64,000 nt of DNA from NORP240 sp942492445. Lineage in GTDB: Bacteria; Pseudomonadota; Gammaproteobacteria; Pseudomonadales; Pseudohongiellaceae. Under the pieces are notes generated by a model. The model was not told the origin of the DNA. It saw only the letters and a list, made by a program, of their open reading frames with translations, and made no database searches. Positions 33,238 to 41,897 of the stretch are shown one piece after another (positions within the stretch are counted from its first letter, which is position 1; each line of letters begins with the position of its first letter). Made by a program: the position numbers and the translations under genes. The stretch is taken from NCBI GenBank assembly GCA_942492445.1, contig CALOEW010000033.1:62001-126000 (forward strand), written 5' to 3'.

Positions 33238-34790
33238 AGGTGGTGCTCCGATATGACAGCCCGTGGACCCGGATTTGTTGCGGACCCGGACTGTTCATCT
33301 GAGAGGGGAAACAGGGCATCGACCTCGCTCCGGTACCGGGTCAGGATTCGCTCGCGCCGTGGTCTGCCGTTTGCCGTCAGGGTGCCCTCGACAATACTGA
33401 AGGGGTTGTGGATGCGTTGCCATCGCCCGATCCTGGCGTAGTCGGGCAGTGACGCGTTGACGGTGGCGATCGCCTCCTCAAGTTGTTCGTCCTCCAGGGC
33501 CGGCGTGGCGAAAAGCAGCGCGCCCAGATACGGTTGCGAATCTCCCGCCACAAAAACCTGCATCATGCCGGTAATGGTGCTCAGCTCGGCCTCGATCCAT
33601 TCAGGGGAAATGTTTCTGCCGAACGAGGTTATGAGAAGGTTTTTCCGACGCCCGCTGATATACAGGTAGCCATCGTCGTCCAGATACCCCAGGTCACCGG
33701 TGGCCAGCAACCCTGGCAATGTTTCGCCACCCGTGTAGCCAAGGCAACGATGCCGGTCTATGTGAATCTCTCCATCCTTGATTTCAACGGTTATGTGGGA
33801 CAGTGGTTTGCCGACACTGCCGGGGCGATTTTCCCCGGGCAGGTTGAGGCTGACGACAGAACCACACTCGGACATTCCGTAGCCCTGGAAGACGGGCAGA
33901 CCCAGCTCGTCAGCCTCCCGTACCAACACAGGACTGACTTTGCCTCCGCCCACGGCGATGAACACCAGGCTGTCCGGAGGTTGCCAGCCTGATCGACCTG
34001 CTTCCACAAGGCAGGTCAGCAGTTGCGGAATCAATATCAGGCTGTGGGGTTTGATTGTTCCAATACCGGCTAGAAACCGCTGGGGGTCGAACCGCGAACT
34101 GCCCCGGAACCCCAGCGTTGCCAGATCCGGGACACAAATCTCGGCACCTTGCAGCAGCGGTACGTAAATCCCGGCGATATTCTCCAGCAGTGTCGCCAGT
34201 GGCAGGACGCACAGATGCCGTTTTGCGCGTAGATCCCGGGTGGCGTCGGCCAGCGTAGTCGCCACCGTGGCAATCTGCATTTCACTGAGGCAGACGCCCT
34301 TGGGATTTCCTGTGGAGCCGGATGTATAGGTGACCTTCAGGGTACCGGCTGGAAGCGGCACGGCCTGCCGGTCTGACTGTCGTTGCCAAAGTGCAAGCTC
34401 ACCGGTTTCCGGCAATGGATTGAGCAGTTTGTAGCGGCCAGGGAGCTGCGCATTCAGCGGCGCAATGAGAAAGCCGGCACCGGCATCGTCAAGGGCGTGT
34501 TCCCGTTGTTCCGGGGAAAAGAAGGTGGGGAGCGGGATCAGGCAGTTTCCGGCGGCCAGCGCTGCCAGGTCGGCAAGGACCCAGTCGATCCCGTTCGCTG
34601 CCAGCAGTCCGATCGGCCCCGTGTCCGGCGCCAGGAACGCATCCAGTTCCACAAGATACTCGGCCAGTTTCCCGACGCGTTCACAGAGGTCGGCGTAGCG
34701 GACCCGTTGACCTGTGCCAGGGTCTGAGAGGGCAATCGCTTCCTGGTGTGCCAGAGAAAAATTGCTGATCTGTCGCCATAATCCCTGCAT
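33234..34790 (-). CDS. AMP-binding acyl ligase
   Basis: A 518-residue ANL-superfamily enzyme. The P-loop TYTSGSTGNPKGV is at about 150-162, 'FQGYGMSECGSVVSLN' is the adenylate motif, 'LATGDLGYLDDDGYLYISGRRKNLLITSFGRNISP' is the hinge region, and a C-terminal Lys-bearing 'LTANGRPRR' segment follows. It activates a carboxylic (probably fatty) acid as acyl-AMP or acyl-CoA. The genes around it have no carrier protein, so CoA or the GNAT-like neighbour may accept the acyl group. It starts 15 bp after the hemolysin-family gene. Confidence 0.88.
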   Translation of the reverse strand: MQGLWRQISNFSLAHQEAIALSDPGTGQRVRYADLCERVGKLAEYLVELDAFLAPDTGPIGLLAANGIDWVLADLAALAAGNCLIPLPTFFSPEQREHALDDAGAGFLIAPLNAQLPGRYKLLNPLPETGELALWQRQSDRQAVPLPAGTLKVTYTSGSTGNPKGVCLSEMQIATVATTLADATRDLRAKRHLCVLPLATLLENIAGIYVPLLQGAEICVPDLATLGFRGSSRFDPQRFLAGIGTIKPHSLILIPQLLTCLVEAGRSGWQPPDSLVFIAVGGGKVSPVLVREADELGLPVFQGYGMSECGSVVSLNLPGENRPGSVGKPLSHITVEIKDGEIHIDRHRCLGYTGGETLPGLLATGDLGYLDDDGYLYISGRRKNLLITSFGRNISPEWIEAELSTITGMMQVFVAGDSQPYLGALLFATPALEDEQLEEAIATVNASLPDYARIGRWQRIHNPFSIVEGTLTANGRPRRERILTRYRSEVDALFPLSDEQSGSATNPGPRAVISEHHL

Positions 34791-34804
34791 AGGAGGATTA
34801 CCTG

Positions 34805-35548
34805 TTAACGGTCCTGATTGCGCAGGCGAAGGTTGATGAGTTCCAGCGCCAGCTTTTCAATTTCAGCCTGGTGAGCGGCCAGAAGAGTCCGTGCGAAACG
34901 GCTGCTCCGCAGGATGTTCATGCCTTCGGCAACGCTACCAGCCTGAACCATGGGCTGTGACTGGTAATAACTGCCCCAGACCTGTTGTTTGTTGACCAGC
35001 CGAGCTTCATTGGCATCACACAGGGTGAGGGGATGAAAATCCAGCCGTGCCAGCAACGAGCGCACCTGGGCAGTGGCAGTGAAAACCACCCATTCGTATC
35101 CTGCCCGGTCCAGTACTGCGGTGAGCAACATGAACATGAACTGATTGCCGGATCGGTAGCTGGAGGCCAGGTTGCCGATCTCCATCAGCCTGTCTCTTGC
35201 CACTTCGAGTCCGCTCTGACGAGCGACTGCCTGCTCAAGAGCACAGTCAAGATACTGCTCCAGGAACAGGGGACGGTCAGTGCCGGGGCGCAGACCCACT
35301 ACCGAGGACAGATGAGAATCGTCACTGCGGGACAGCAGAAGCGGGAAGAACTCTACGATGGAAGCGCCATAGACCGCGTTGAACTTGTCGGCAATGAATT
35401 GCTCGAGTCTGGTTCGCTGGCCGGAATCAGGGGAATTGAGAGTAAACTGAGTGGCTGCGGATCTGTTAGCAGCTTGTGATGCAATCACCGATTCCAATGG
35501 TGAGAACTGGTTAATCACTTGCTGAAACTCAATGGCTGGGATGGACAT
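34805..35548 (-). CDS. Thermostable-hemolysin family, GNAT-like protein
   Basis: A 247-residue protein matching the thermostable hemolysin (delta-VPH) family named from Vibrio. There is no signal peptide. 'RLEQFIADKFNAVYGASIVEFFPLLL' and 'LMEIGNLASSYRSGNQFMFMLLTAVL' read like an acyltransferase fold close to LuxI/GNAT enzymes, including the EIGNLA strand before an acyl-donor loop. The hemolysin name may be historical. In this setting N-acyl transfer of the acid activated by the next gene is a better guess. It is the first gene of the minus-strand run, with aggaaa before the ATG. Confidence 0.8.
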   Translation of the reverse strand: MSIPAIEFQQVINQFSPLESVIASQAANRSAATQFTLNSPDSGQRTRLEQFIADKFNAVYGASIVEFFPLLLSRSDDSHLSSVVGLRPGTDRPLFLEQYLDCALEQAVARQSGLEVARDRLMEIGNLASSYRSGNQFMFMLLTAVLDRAGYEWVVFTATAQVRSLLARLDFHPLTLCDANEARLVNKQQVWGSYYQSQPMVQAGSVAEGMNILRSSRFARTLLAAHQAEIEKLALELINLRLRNQDR

Positions 35549-35610
35549 GTCGGTTTCCTGTTGCTGACTTCACAATCGCTAACTTACGGAGTCAAGATTA
35601 AGAAATACTT

Positions 35611-35636
35611 AAGGGACTTAATCAGAGGTTCTTTAA
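35611..35636. repeat. Isolated arm of the short palindromic repeat
   Basis: agggacttaatcagaggttc followed by tttaag matches the right arm seen at 40026-40046. No matching left arm is obvious. It lies upstream of the hemolysin-family gene, in its probable promoter region. Confidence 0.55.
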
Positions 35637-35769
35637 GGTTCGGAAATTTTGCTTCAGATCAGGCTGAGACAACCGACCCGGGTGCAGTCAGTGGATCGAG
35701 CGGCAATGGCAGGGTGCTAAATAGAAGGCGGCCCATCGTTATCACTGGAGGCCGCAGAGTGCCAGGCAA

Positions 35770-37293
35770 TTAATCAGAGGCTTTCTGGTTGGCGCCGTCA
35801 TCCTGGTGGCTGCGCAGGTCCAGCAGGCGGGCCACGATTTCTCCGTAGTCAAGCAGTGATTCACGGGATATTGTGTCCACGTAGACAATTTCGCTGAGAT
35901 TGGGACCGCTGGCCTGCCAGCGACGGATGAAGCGGGCGTTATTGGTGCCGGCAAATACAGTGAAGGTTCTGATACCCTGCGCTGCCGCAATGTGCTGACA
36001 GGCTGAGTCATAACCGATGAACTCGCTGCTGTTGGCTATCAAGGCTGCAATTTCCGCCACCGAGCACTCCACGCCCAGCAAGCGGGTATCGGGCAGCAAA
36101 CGGTCAAGTTCCGAAAAGTGCAGGGCCTGTACTTTATGTCCTCTGGCCGCTGCGGATCGCAGAATGGCTTCGCTGCGCTGTCTTTCCTCGGCACCGAATC
36201 CAAGGTCGAGTACAACCCGAATATCGGGATTCACAAGTAACGCCACGACCAGCATCGTTTCAAATTCAGCGCCGACCATTTTTCGCGCGTTTCCCCCGAC
36301 CCCAAAGTTGACTGAAACGATTGTCAGTCTACCCACGGGATTCAGCCTGGTGATCACGCTATGCGCCCTGGCCAGGCTGACAGAATCAGGCCAGACCGCC
36401 GGGAAACAGAAATCGGAGCGTTCCAGAATATTGTCCAGCCACTCGTTGGCAAGTTGGGAAATGGAGGCTTTCACCGCGTACCCCGGTTTGCCCCGGCTGT
36501 TGAAAAACCGATAGTTACGATCGGGCACCAGCGGCAGCACGCCCAGTTGGGTAAGCCGGGAATCGGGGTCAAGCACCAGGTATTGGTGATCGGACAGCCC
36601 CGCCAGCTCGTGGCGCACTTCCCGAAGCAGGTCCAGCCACGCCAGGAATCGTTGCAGCAGGCCGCCGCGGCGGGCGTAATGAAGCTCACGGATGTTGACA
36701 CCGGCTCTGTCAGAAAAAACTTCCCTGAGCCTGGCATTGCCGACGATGGTTATTTCAGTCCGGGGGAAAGCACGGGCAATGCGTTGACAGATTACACTGG
36801 TTACAGCCACGTCCGCACCAATGGTGACCCGTGAGAGAATTACCACCTTGACCGGTTGAATCTGCTTTGCAATACGCTCGTCCGGACTGAGTCGAATGGA
36901 TTCGATTCGCTGATACAACTGCTCCTCGGTATTCAGGTGGAAGCTATTCAACTCCCGGTCCAGCTCCTGTCCGTCCGGTAATTTGCGCAGGTAGCCCACA
37001 ACCTGGCATATCAGTCGGTTGTAAGTCTCGGTCTGCAAATCCTCGAAATCATCGCAGAGTCGCTCAATGACAATGCCGAACAGGGCACTGGCGGCGATCT
37101 GATTCAGGCCTTCATCTTCAAAGTGGGTCGCCATCTCGCACAGCAGCTGGATATATTCCGCGTTGTACTCATCACTGTAGAAATAGCGGTCCACGAAGGT
37201 GGAGGCCACCCGTTGTGCCAGAGAATCCACGGATTCCCTGTCGGGGGCCGTTTTAAGGCGCTTCCACTTGTCCTGGTAAAAGGCGGGTCTCAC
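35770..37293 (-). CDS. GT9-like glycosyltransferase with helical N-terminus
   Basis: A 507-residue protein. Residues 1-160 are helical and unrecognised. From about 165 it resembles GT-B family 9 enzymes (heptosyltransferase-like): 'VVILSRVTIGADVAVTSVICQRIARAFP', a central 'GRLTIVSVNFGVGGNARKM' and the sugar-nucleotide region 'IANSSEFIGYDSACQHIAAAQGIRTFTVFAGTNN'. It probably transfers a sugar to lipopolysaccharide or another surface glycan. It overlaps the waaF stop by 4 bp. Its own stop (TAA in ggcaattaatcagaggc) lies in sequence resembling the short palindromic repeat. Confidence 0.75.
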   Translation of the reverse strand: MRPAFYQDKWKRLKTAPDRESVDSLAQRVASTFVDRYFYSDEYNAEYIQLLCEMATHFEDEGLNQIAASALFGIVIERLCDDFEDLQTETYNRLICQVVGYLRKLPDGQELDRELNSFHLNTEEQLYQRIESIRLSPDERIAKQIQPVKVVILSRVTIGADVAVTSVICQRIARAFPRTEITIVGNARLREVFSDRAGVNIRELHYARRGGLLQRFLAWLDLLREVRHELAGLSDHQYLVLDPDSRLTQLGVLPLVPDRNYRFFNSRGKPGYAVKASISQLANEWLDNILERSDFCFPAVWPDSVSLARAHSVITRLNPVGRLTIVSVNFGVGGNARKMVGAEFETMLVVALLVNPDIRVVLDLGFGAEERQRSEAILRSAAARGHKVQALHFSELDRLLPDTRLLGVECSVAEIAALIANSSEFIGYDSACQHIAAAQGIRTFTVFAGTNNARFIRRWQASGPNLSEIVYVDTISRESLLDYGEIVARLLDLRSHQDDGANQKASD

Positions 37294-38348
37294 GGACTCG
37301 GTTCGACCAGGGCCCGGGTCGCCTCCAGCACGGCATCAGGGAGTATCTCCCGCATGCAGGCATGATGCCCCAGGGGGCAGGTTTTTCTGTGGCAGGGGAC
37401 GCACGGGAGGTCCCGCTGCAGGACCCGTGTCAGCCCCAGGTTGGTGGCTGTATAGGCAGCATTGGTGGGGCCCATAAGGGCAACTGTAGGGACATCAAAA
37501 GCGACGCCATAGTGCCGGGGTCCGGTGTCATTCGTTACCAGCGCGCTGCAGCGTTGCACCAGTGGCTTGAGAAGGCTGAGATCGACACGGTCCGGAGCGG
37601 TGTTGATCAGATCCGCCCGGCTGTCGGCGACTATCTGTTGCGCAATAGACTCCTCCCCGGGCCCCACCAGCAGTAGCAATTTGCACCGGAAGTGCTGTTG
37701 CAGCAGCTCCGCCAGTCTGGCGAAGTATTCCGGCGGCCAGCACTTGGACGAGCCGAAACTGGCACCCGGATTGATTCCGATCACGGTGTCCTGCTCATTG
37801 ATGCCATAGCGCTTCAACAGTTCGGCACCCCGGCTGCGAAGCTGGTCTGAAAGGTAGAGGACGGGTTTCGGATGGAGCGGAACTTTCATCTCCAGAAAGC
37901 GGCACAATTCCAGATAATATTGTTGCATCGGCAGCGGCTTGTAGGTTCCGCCCTCCCTGACGGGTTCCGGTCCGCCGGTGAGAAACGGCTTGCGCAGATT
38001 TCGGCGGTAACCATAGATACTGTGAATTCCCGCCAGCCTGAATGTCAGAAACGAGTGGGTTGTGTTGGTGAGTAGTAGGCCGGCCTGGGGCTTCCGCAGT
38101 CGAAGTTCGCGGACGATTTCTCGCATCCCGCCCACGGTTTTATCCTGGATGTTCAATATTTCGTCAAACCAGGGGCTGTCTTCGAGAATCCCTCTGGCAT
38201 AGGGCCGGACACAGGCTATTATTCTGGTGGAGGGCAGGTTGTCACGCAGGCACTCGAAGGTGGGAGTGGCCATGACGATGTCTCCAACCCAGTTGGGGCA
38301 GCGGACCACCAGGCTGTCGAGAGATGGCAGCGGAGAGATCATCGGCAC
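37290..38348 (-). CDS. waaF: Lipopolysaccharide heptosyltransferase II
   Basis: A 352-residue GT9 enzyme. 'LVVRCPNWVGDIVMATPTFECL' near the N-terminus is the conserved acceptor-side motif with the WVGD Asp. 'GINPGASFGSSKCWPPEYFA' and 'LVTNDTGPRHYGVAFDVPTVALMGPTN' form the ADP-heptose site. A Cys-rich 'CVPCHRKTCPLGHHACM' lies near the C-terminus. It adds the second L,D-heptose to the inner core at the cytosolic face of the inner membrane. It is translationally coupled to the GT9-like gene and lies 24 bp after the radical SAM gene. An ATG six bases in (MISPL) is an alternative start. Confidence 0.92.
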   Translation of the reverse strand: MPMISPLPSLDSLVVRCPNWVGDIVMATPTFECLRDNLPSTRIIACVRPYARGILEDSPWFDEILNIQDKTVGGMREIVRELRLRKPQAGLLLTNTTHSFLTFRLAGIHSIYGYRRNLRKPFLTGGPEPVREGGTYKPLPMQQYYLELCRFLEMKVPLHPKPVLYLSDQLRSRGAELLKRYGINEQDTVIGINPGASFGSSKCWPPEYFARLAELLQQHFRCKLLLLVGPGEESIAQQIVADSRADLINTAPDRVDLSLLKPLVQRCSALVTNDTGPRHYGVAFDVPTVALMGPTNAAYTATNLGLTRVLQRDLPCVPCHRKTCPLGHHACMREILPDAVLEATRALVEPSP

Positions 38349-38372
38349 CGGTCTGTCGCAGTGGCGGACTGA

Positions 38373-39944
38373 TCAGCTCTGATCAAGCGTGTAGGCGACC
38401 GCTTCGGTTTTATCACCGGCGGCCATCTGTTCCCGCTCCTGTTTGATATAGTCGGAGCGCACGCCCATGACATTGGAGTAGCGGATTGTGTAGTGAATCT
38501 TGTCCTGGGCCATCAGTTGTTCCGAAAGATCCCGGTCGTAGGCTACCAGATCATCCCGTTCACGTAGCCAGGTTTCCGTATCCATGGCTTCCACTTTGTC
38601 CACCAGGTTGCGGTAGATCGGAGCACACTCCCAATCAGTTTCAGCATTGACGTACCAGTTACAGAGCTTGCCCAGCTTGTCGAGAAACAGATCGTGTTCG
38701 GGGCCGAATTTCAGGCAGGTGCCATCGAAGTAGTTGCCCTGGTTTGCGATCTTGGATTCATCGATGAGCGGTTTGGCAATCTCGTACCCGGCAGTGCCTT
38801 TGAACGGAAAAAACAGCGCCCAGCGGAACCTGCCCATCTTCACCTTCGCGCACAGGCGCAGGGTTTCCATAATCTCTTCCCGGGACTCGTAGGGCAGACC
38901 GAACATGATGAAAGCGGAGCTGTGCAGCCCATGGGAGTGGGCTGCGGTGAATGAACGTTCAATCTGATCATTGCTCATGTACCGGCGGAGGATCTCTCTT
39001 CGGACCCGCGGGGAACCACTTTCAAGGCCGAATTTGACGATGATACAACCGGCATCCTTTAGCGCTTTCGCGGCCCGCTTTTCAAAGCAGTTGACGTGAC
39101 CGTTGACCACGAAGGGCACTCCCACGTCGTGCTCTATGTAGGCCTGGCAGAATTCCTCGACGTAGTCGGTGTTGAGTGTGAACAGGTCGTCATCGAAGAT
39201 AAAGGTGTTGATCTCCGGATTCTCCCGCAGCAGGCGCTTCAGGTCCTCCATCATGACGTCGACGGGGAAGTGCCGGAGAAAATCCTTGACGTTCTTGGCT
39301 GCGCCATCCTCGATGTACTGGTCTACGATCTCGATATTGAAACAGTAAGTGCATTTGTAGGGGCAGCCCCTGGAGGTGAGAATGCCCATCCAGCCACGGG
39401 TTTCCTCCATGACCGCTTTCATGTCAAACACGTTGTAATCCAGGGGCGGCAGCTTTGCCAGGTCCGGAAACGGTGCCACTGGATTGGAAACAGGCACATC
39501 ACCCATCCAGGATCGGAAATTGGCCAGGGTATGGGGTCGCTGGCCCTGCTGCAAAGCGTTCATCAGCTCCAGCAGTGCCCAGTCACCCTCGCCAACGCAG
39601 ACATAATCGAACAGTCGCGACTTGTGAACCTCGTCGGGAACCATGGTGCAGTGGACGCCGCCAATCACCTGGACCAGATCGGGCATTGCCTTGCGGATTG
39701 CCCTGCTTTGTTCCACCACCCACTCGTACTGCTGCGACATCACCGAAAAGCCCACGAGTCCGGGTCTGGTGTTGCGGATGTGGGCAATAATGTCCTCGCT
39801 ACCGGGAACCTCACCGCGTTTTTCCGATACGTGCATGAGGTCCATCTCGTGATCGTTCGCATGCAGAACCCCGGCCAACGAGGCGATACCGTGATTGGTG
39901 CCTAACGGCGCATCGATTTGCGGATAAATCATGAGTATTTTCAT
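38373..39944 (-). CDS. B12-binding-domain radical SAM protein
   Basis: A 523-residue protein. The N-terminal cobalamin-binding region (about 1-140) includes 'VIGGVHCTMVPDE' and the 'VCVGEGDWALLEL' motif. A radical SAM core follows with Cys194, Cys198 and Cys201 in SRGCPYKCTYCFN, then 'KFGLESGSPRVRREILRRYM' and 'IMFGLPYESREEIMETLRL'. Members methylate or rearrange unactivated carbons, often on lipids, sugars or cofactors. Upstream of waaF and a GT9-like gene in one direction, it may modify a surface-glycan precursor; that link is inferred. Confidence 0.9.
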   Translation of the reverse strand: MKILMIYPQIDAPLGTNHGIASLAGVLHANDHEMDLMHVSEKRGEVPGSEDIIAHIRNTRPGLVGFSVMSQQYEWVVEQSRAIRKAMPDLVQVIGGVHCTMVPDEVHKSRLFDYVCVGEGDWALLELMNALQQGQRPHTLANFRSWMGDVPVSNPVAPFPDLAKLPPLDYNVFDMKAVMEETRGWMGILTSRGCPYKCTYCFNIEIVDQYIEDGAAKNVKDFLRHFPVDVMMEDLKRLLRENPEINTFIFDDDLFTLNTDYVEEFCQAYIEHDVGVPFVVNGHVNCFEKRAAKALKDAGCIIVKFGLESGSPRVRREILRRYMSNDQIERSFTAAHSHGLHSSAFIMFGLPYESREEIMETLRLCAKVKMGRFRWALFFPFKGTAGYEIAKPLIDESKIANQGNYFDGTCLKFGPEHDLFLDKLGKLCNWYVNAETDWECAPIYRNLVDKVEAMDTETWLRERDDLVAYDRDLSEQLMAQDKIHYTIRYSNVMGVRSDYIKQEREQMAAGDKTEAVAYTLDQS

Positions 39945-39992
39945 GGATTCTGACTCTGGACTGTGTGTATTTGTGTTTGCAACCGGACTCTG

Positions 39993-40046
39993 GGGAACCT
40001 CTGATTAAGTCCCACAACGCTCTGCGGGACTTAATCAGAGGTTCCC
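39993..40046. repeat. Perfect short palindromic repeat (54 bp)
   Basis: The left arm 39993-40013 (gggaacctctgattaagtcc plus c) and the right arm 40026-40046 are exact 21-nt reverse complements around the 12-nt loop acaacgctctgc. The right arm holds cttaatcagaggttccc, the intact form of the site into which the IS1111-group element has inserted. No T-run follows, so it is not a simple terminator. Confidence 0.92.
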
Positions 40047-40441
40047 TGGCAGCAGATGTTAGCACCGATTGCCACTCAGGCTAAGCAAACGGGCTTTTTT
40101 CACGGCAACTCAGCGTGCTTTGCCACTTTATTGTAGTATCGGCACCTCTTCCCAGGTCCTCAGTTCGCGGCATCCGCTACCCTGGCAGCTACGGTTGACG
40201 GTGCCAGCCAGCCACAGAAACAGCGGGCGCCCCCCGATCAGATGCCTGAGCGAGACAGCGCGTTGCGGGGTTGAATAAGCCGACTAAAGCTGTAAAGTAC
40301 ACAAGGGAAACTCTGAAAGTTTGCCGGTTGCCTGGAGCGGGCCCAAGGTCACGAGGCTCAGCCCGAAGGAATTGGTAACCGCAGCAATTGGTGATTGTGG
40401 CTGAGTCTGGAAACAGAACACGCCCGCGCAGCAGTGCCATT

Positions 40442-40478
40442 GTTAATCAGAGGATCCTTAATCAGAGGTTCCTTTAAT
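40442..40478. repeat. Tandem arms of the short palindromic repeat
   Basis: gttaatcagaggatcc and cttaatcagaggttcc lie head to tail, ending 17 bp before the ATG at 40495. The rest of the 550-bp gap 39945-40494 holds the perfect 54-bp copy and nothing else I can support. Confidence 0.65.
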
Positions 40479-40494
40479 AAGTGGTCATGCACCC

Positions 40495-41880
40495 ATGTGG
40501 AAATCGTCCACCGCAGTAGGTTTCGGACTCCTGCTCTTCTATGGCGAGCTTTCCGCCCAGTCCGCCACCACTGAGCAGGCACGGGCCACTGTCAACAATT
40601 ATCGCACCCGGCTTGAAGTCATGGAACGGCGGGAAGGCCGCTACGAACCTGAATTGCTAGAGGTTCTTGAGCGCCTGGTGGACGCGTACATAGAGCTCAA
40701 TCAGTTCGACGAAGCTGACGCTATACTGGATCGATCGATACAGATAGTTCGAATCAACGAGGGCCTGTTCACCGATTCCCAGTTTCCCTTCCTGGTGCTT
40801 TCTATCCGCAACAATGTGCGCCGGGAGAACTGGCGCGCTGCCAACGAGACCCTGGAACACCTGGTATGGCTCTATACCAAGGTGCCGCGCCAGTGGAATG
40901 AAGCACTGGTAGCCGAATTGCAGCAGCTCAGTGACCTGCATCTGGAAGGTGTGGCCGGAGACGCCGTTACGATGACAGGCGCTCATTTCCGGGCCGCCGA
41001 TCGTATAAACCGGGTTGCCATACAGGTCGCTGAGACCATCTGGCCTCAGAGCGATCCGCGGTTGATCGGTCTTTACTATCAACAGGTAATTCAGAACCAT
41101 ATTAAGTACGTGGCGCTCAACCAGGGAGGTACTGAGGCCAGCCACTTGCGTCAGGTTGCGCCGGGATCAGGTTTATTGCGGCCCAGGCGGACAGTTCAGG
41201 ACAGCTATTATCGTCTGGGAATGCAAATGTTAAGCCGCATGCGTCACGTTTTCGAAGCCGCCGAATCACCGGACCTGGAAGCCCTGGCGATGGTCGATCT
41301 ATATCGAGCGGACTGGCAGGTGGTGTTCAACGAAGGGGAGCCAGAAGCAACCTATGCTGCTGTGTATGAAAACTTCAAGCGGGCCGGCGTGGAGGAGCAA
41401 CTGCTCGGGGAGTTCTTCAGCGTCCCAAGAGTGCTACCGGTCGCGGATTTTTATCCGGGAGTGAGTGAGGCGATGCAGGCTTACAGCGCGGCAGCGGCTG
41501 TTCAGGGGGGCTCCGCGTCATGGGATATCGCCGCCCGTTTCGTGGAATGGTCGGGCACGACCCCCAATATCCAGGTGCCGGTCGAAAATCCGCTGTTGTT
41601 GCGGCAACAATTTGAAATAATGAACACGGTCTGGATCAATCTGAATCTGAATGGAGTCGAAGCTGTAGCGCGCTGGGTGGGAGGGCGTCGGGTACGCCAC
41701 ATCAGCGTCACCGATGGCTTCGATCAGCTGGAAAGCGCCGGGGAGATGAACTTGAGTGAAAGAGCGCTGGCGGATCGGCTTCACTATGTCAAATTCCGAC
41801 CGGTACTCGACGGGGGGGTGCCACAGGTGTTTCAGGGCCTGCTGGAGTACCGCTATTTTTCAGTTGACAGCAGCAGGTGA
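40495..41880 (+). CDS. Secreted TPR-like hypothetical protein
   Basis: A 461-residue protein with a signal peptide (1-21, ending ELSAQ). The N-terminal third contains TPR-like pairs ('LVDAYIELNQFDEADAILDRSIQI', 'WRAANETLEHLVWLYTKV'). The C-terminal part (about 340-460) ends in a beta-rich segment, 'LHYVKFRPVLDGGVPQVFQGLLEYRYF', reminiscent of a TonB-like or energy-transducing C-terminus, though I cannot confirm that. It is probably a periplasmic scaffold. It is not in an evident operon, and a palindromic repeat occupies its leader. Confidence 0.75.
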   Translation: MWKSSTAVGFGLLLFYGELSAQSATTEQARATVNNYRTRLEVMERREGRYEPELLEVLERLVDAYIELNQFDEADAILDRSIQIVRINEGLFTDSQFPFLVLSIRNNVRRENWRAANETLEHLVWLYTKVPRQWNEALVAELQQLSDLHLEGVAGDAVTMTGAHFRAADRINRVAIQVAETIWPQSDPRLIGLYYQQVIQNHIKYVALNQGGTEASHLRQVAPGSGLLRPRRTVQDSYYRLGMQMLSRMRHVFEAAESPDLEALAMVDLYRADWQVVFNEGEPEATYAAVYENFKRAGVEEQLLGEFFSVPRVLPVADFYPGVSEAMQAYSAAAAVQGGSASWDIAARFVEWSGTTPNIQVPVENPLLLRQQFEIMNTVWINLNLNGVEAVARWVGGRRVRHISVTDGFDQLESAGEMNLSERALADRLHYVKFRPVLDGGVPQVFQGLLEYRYFSVDSSR

Positions 41881-41897
41881 CGGTTGGCAGTTGCTGG

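Noticed and set aside
27770..35548. Genomic island signature for the ten-gene run
   Set aside because: No integrase, tRNA junction or direct repeats at its ends and no obvious composition change, so transfer cannot be claimed.
39096..39905. Plus-strand frame opposite the radical SAM gene
   Set aside because: Antisense shadow; the minus frame has the CxxxCxxC cluster and B12 motif.
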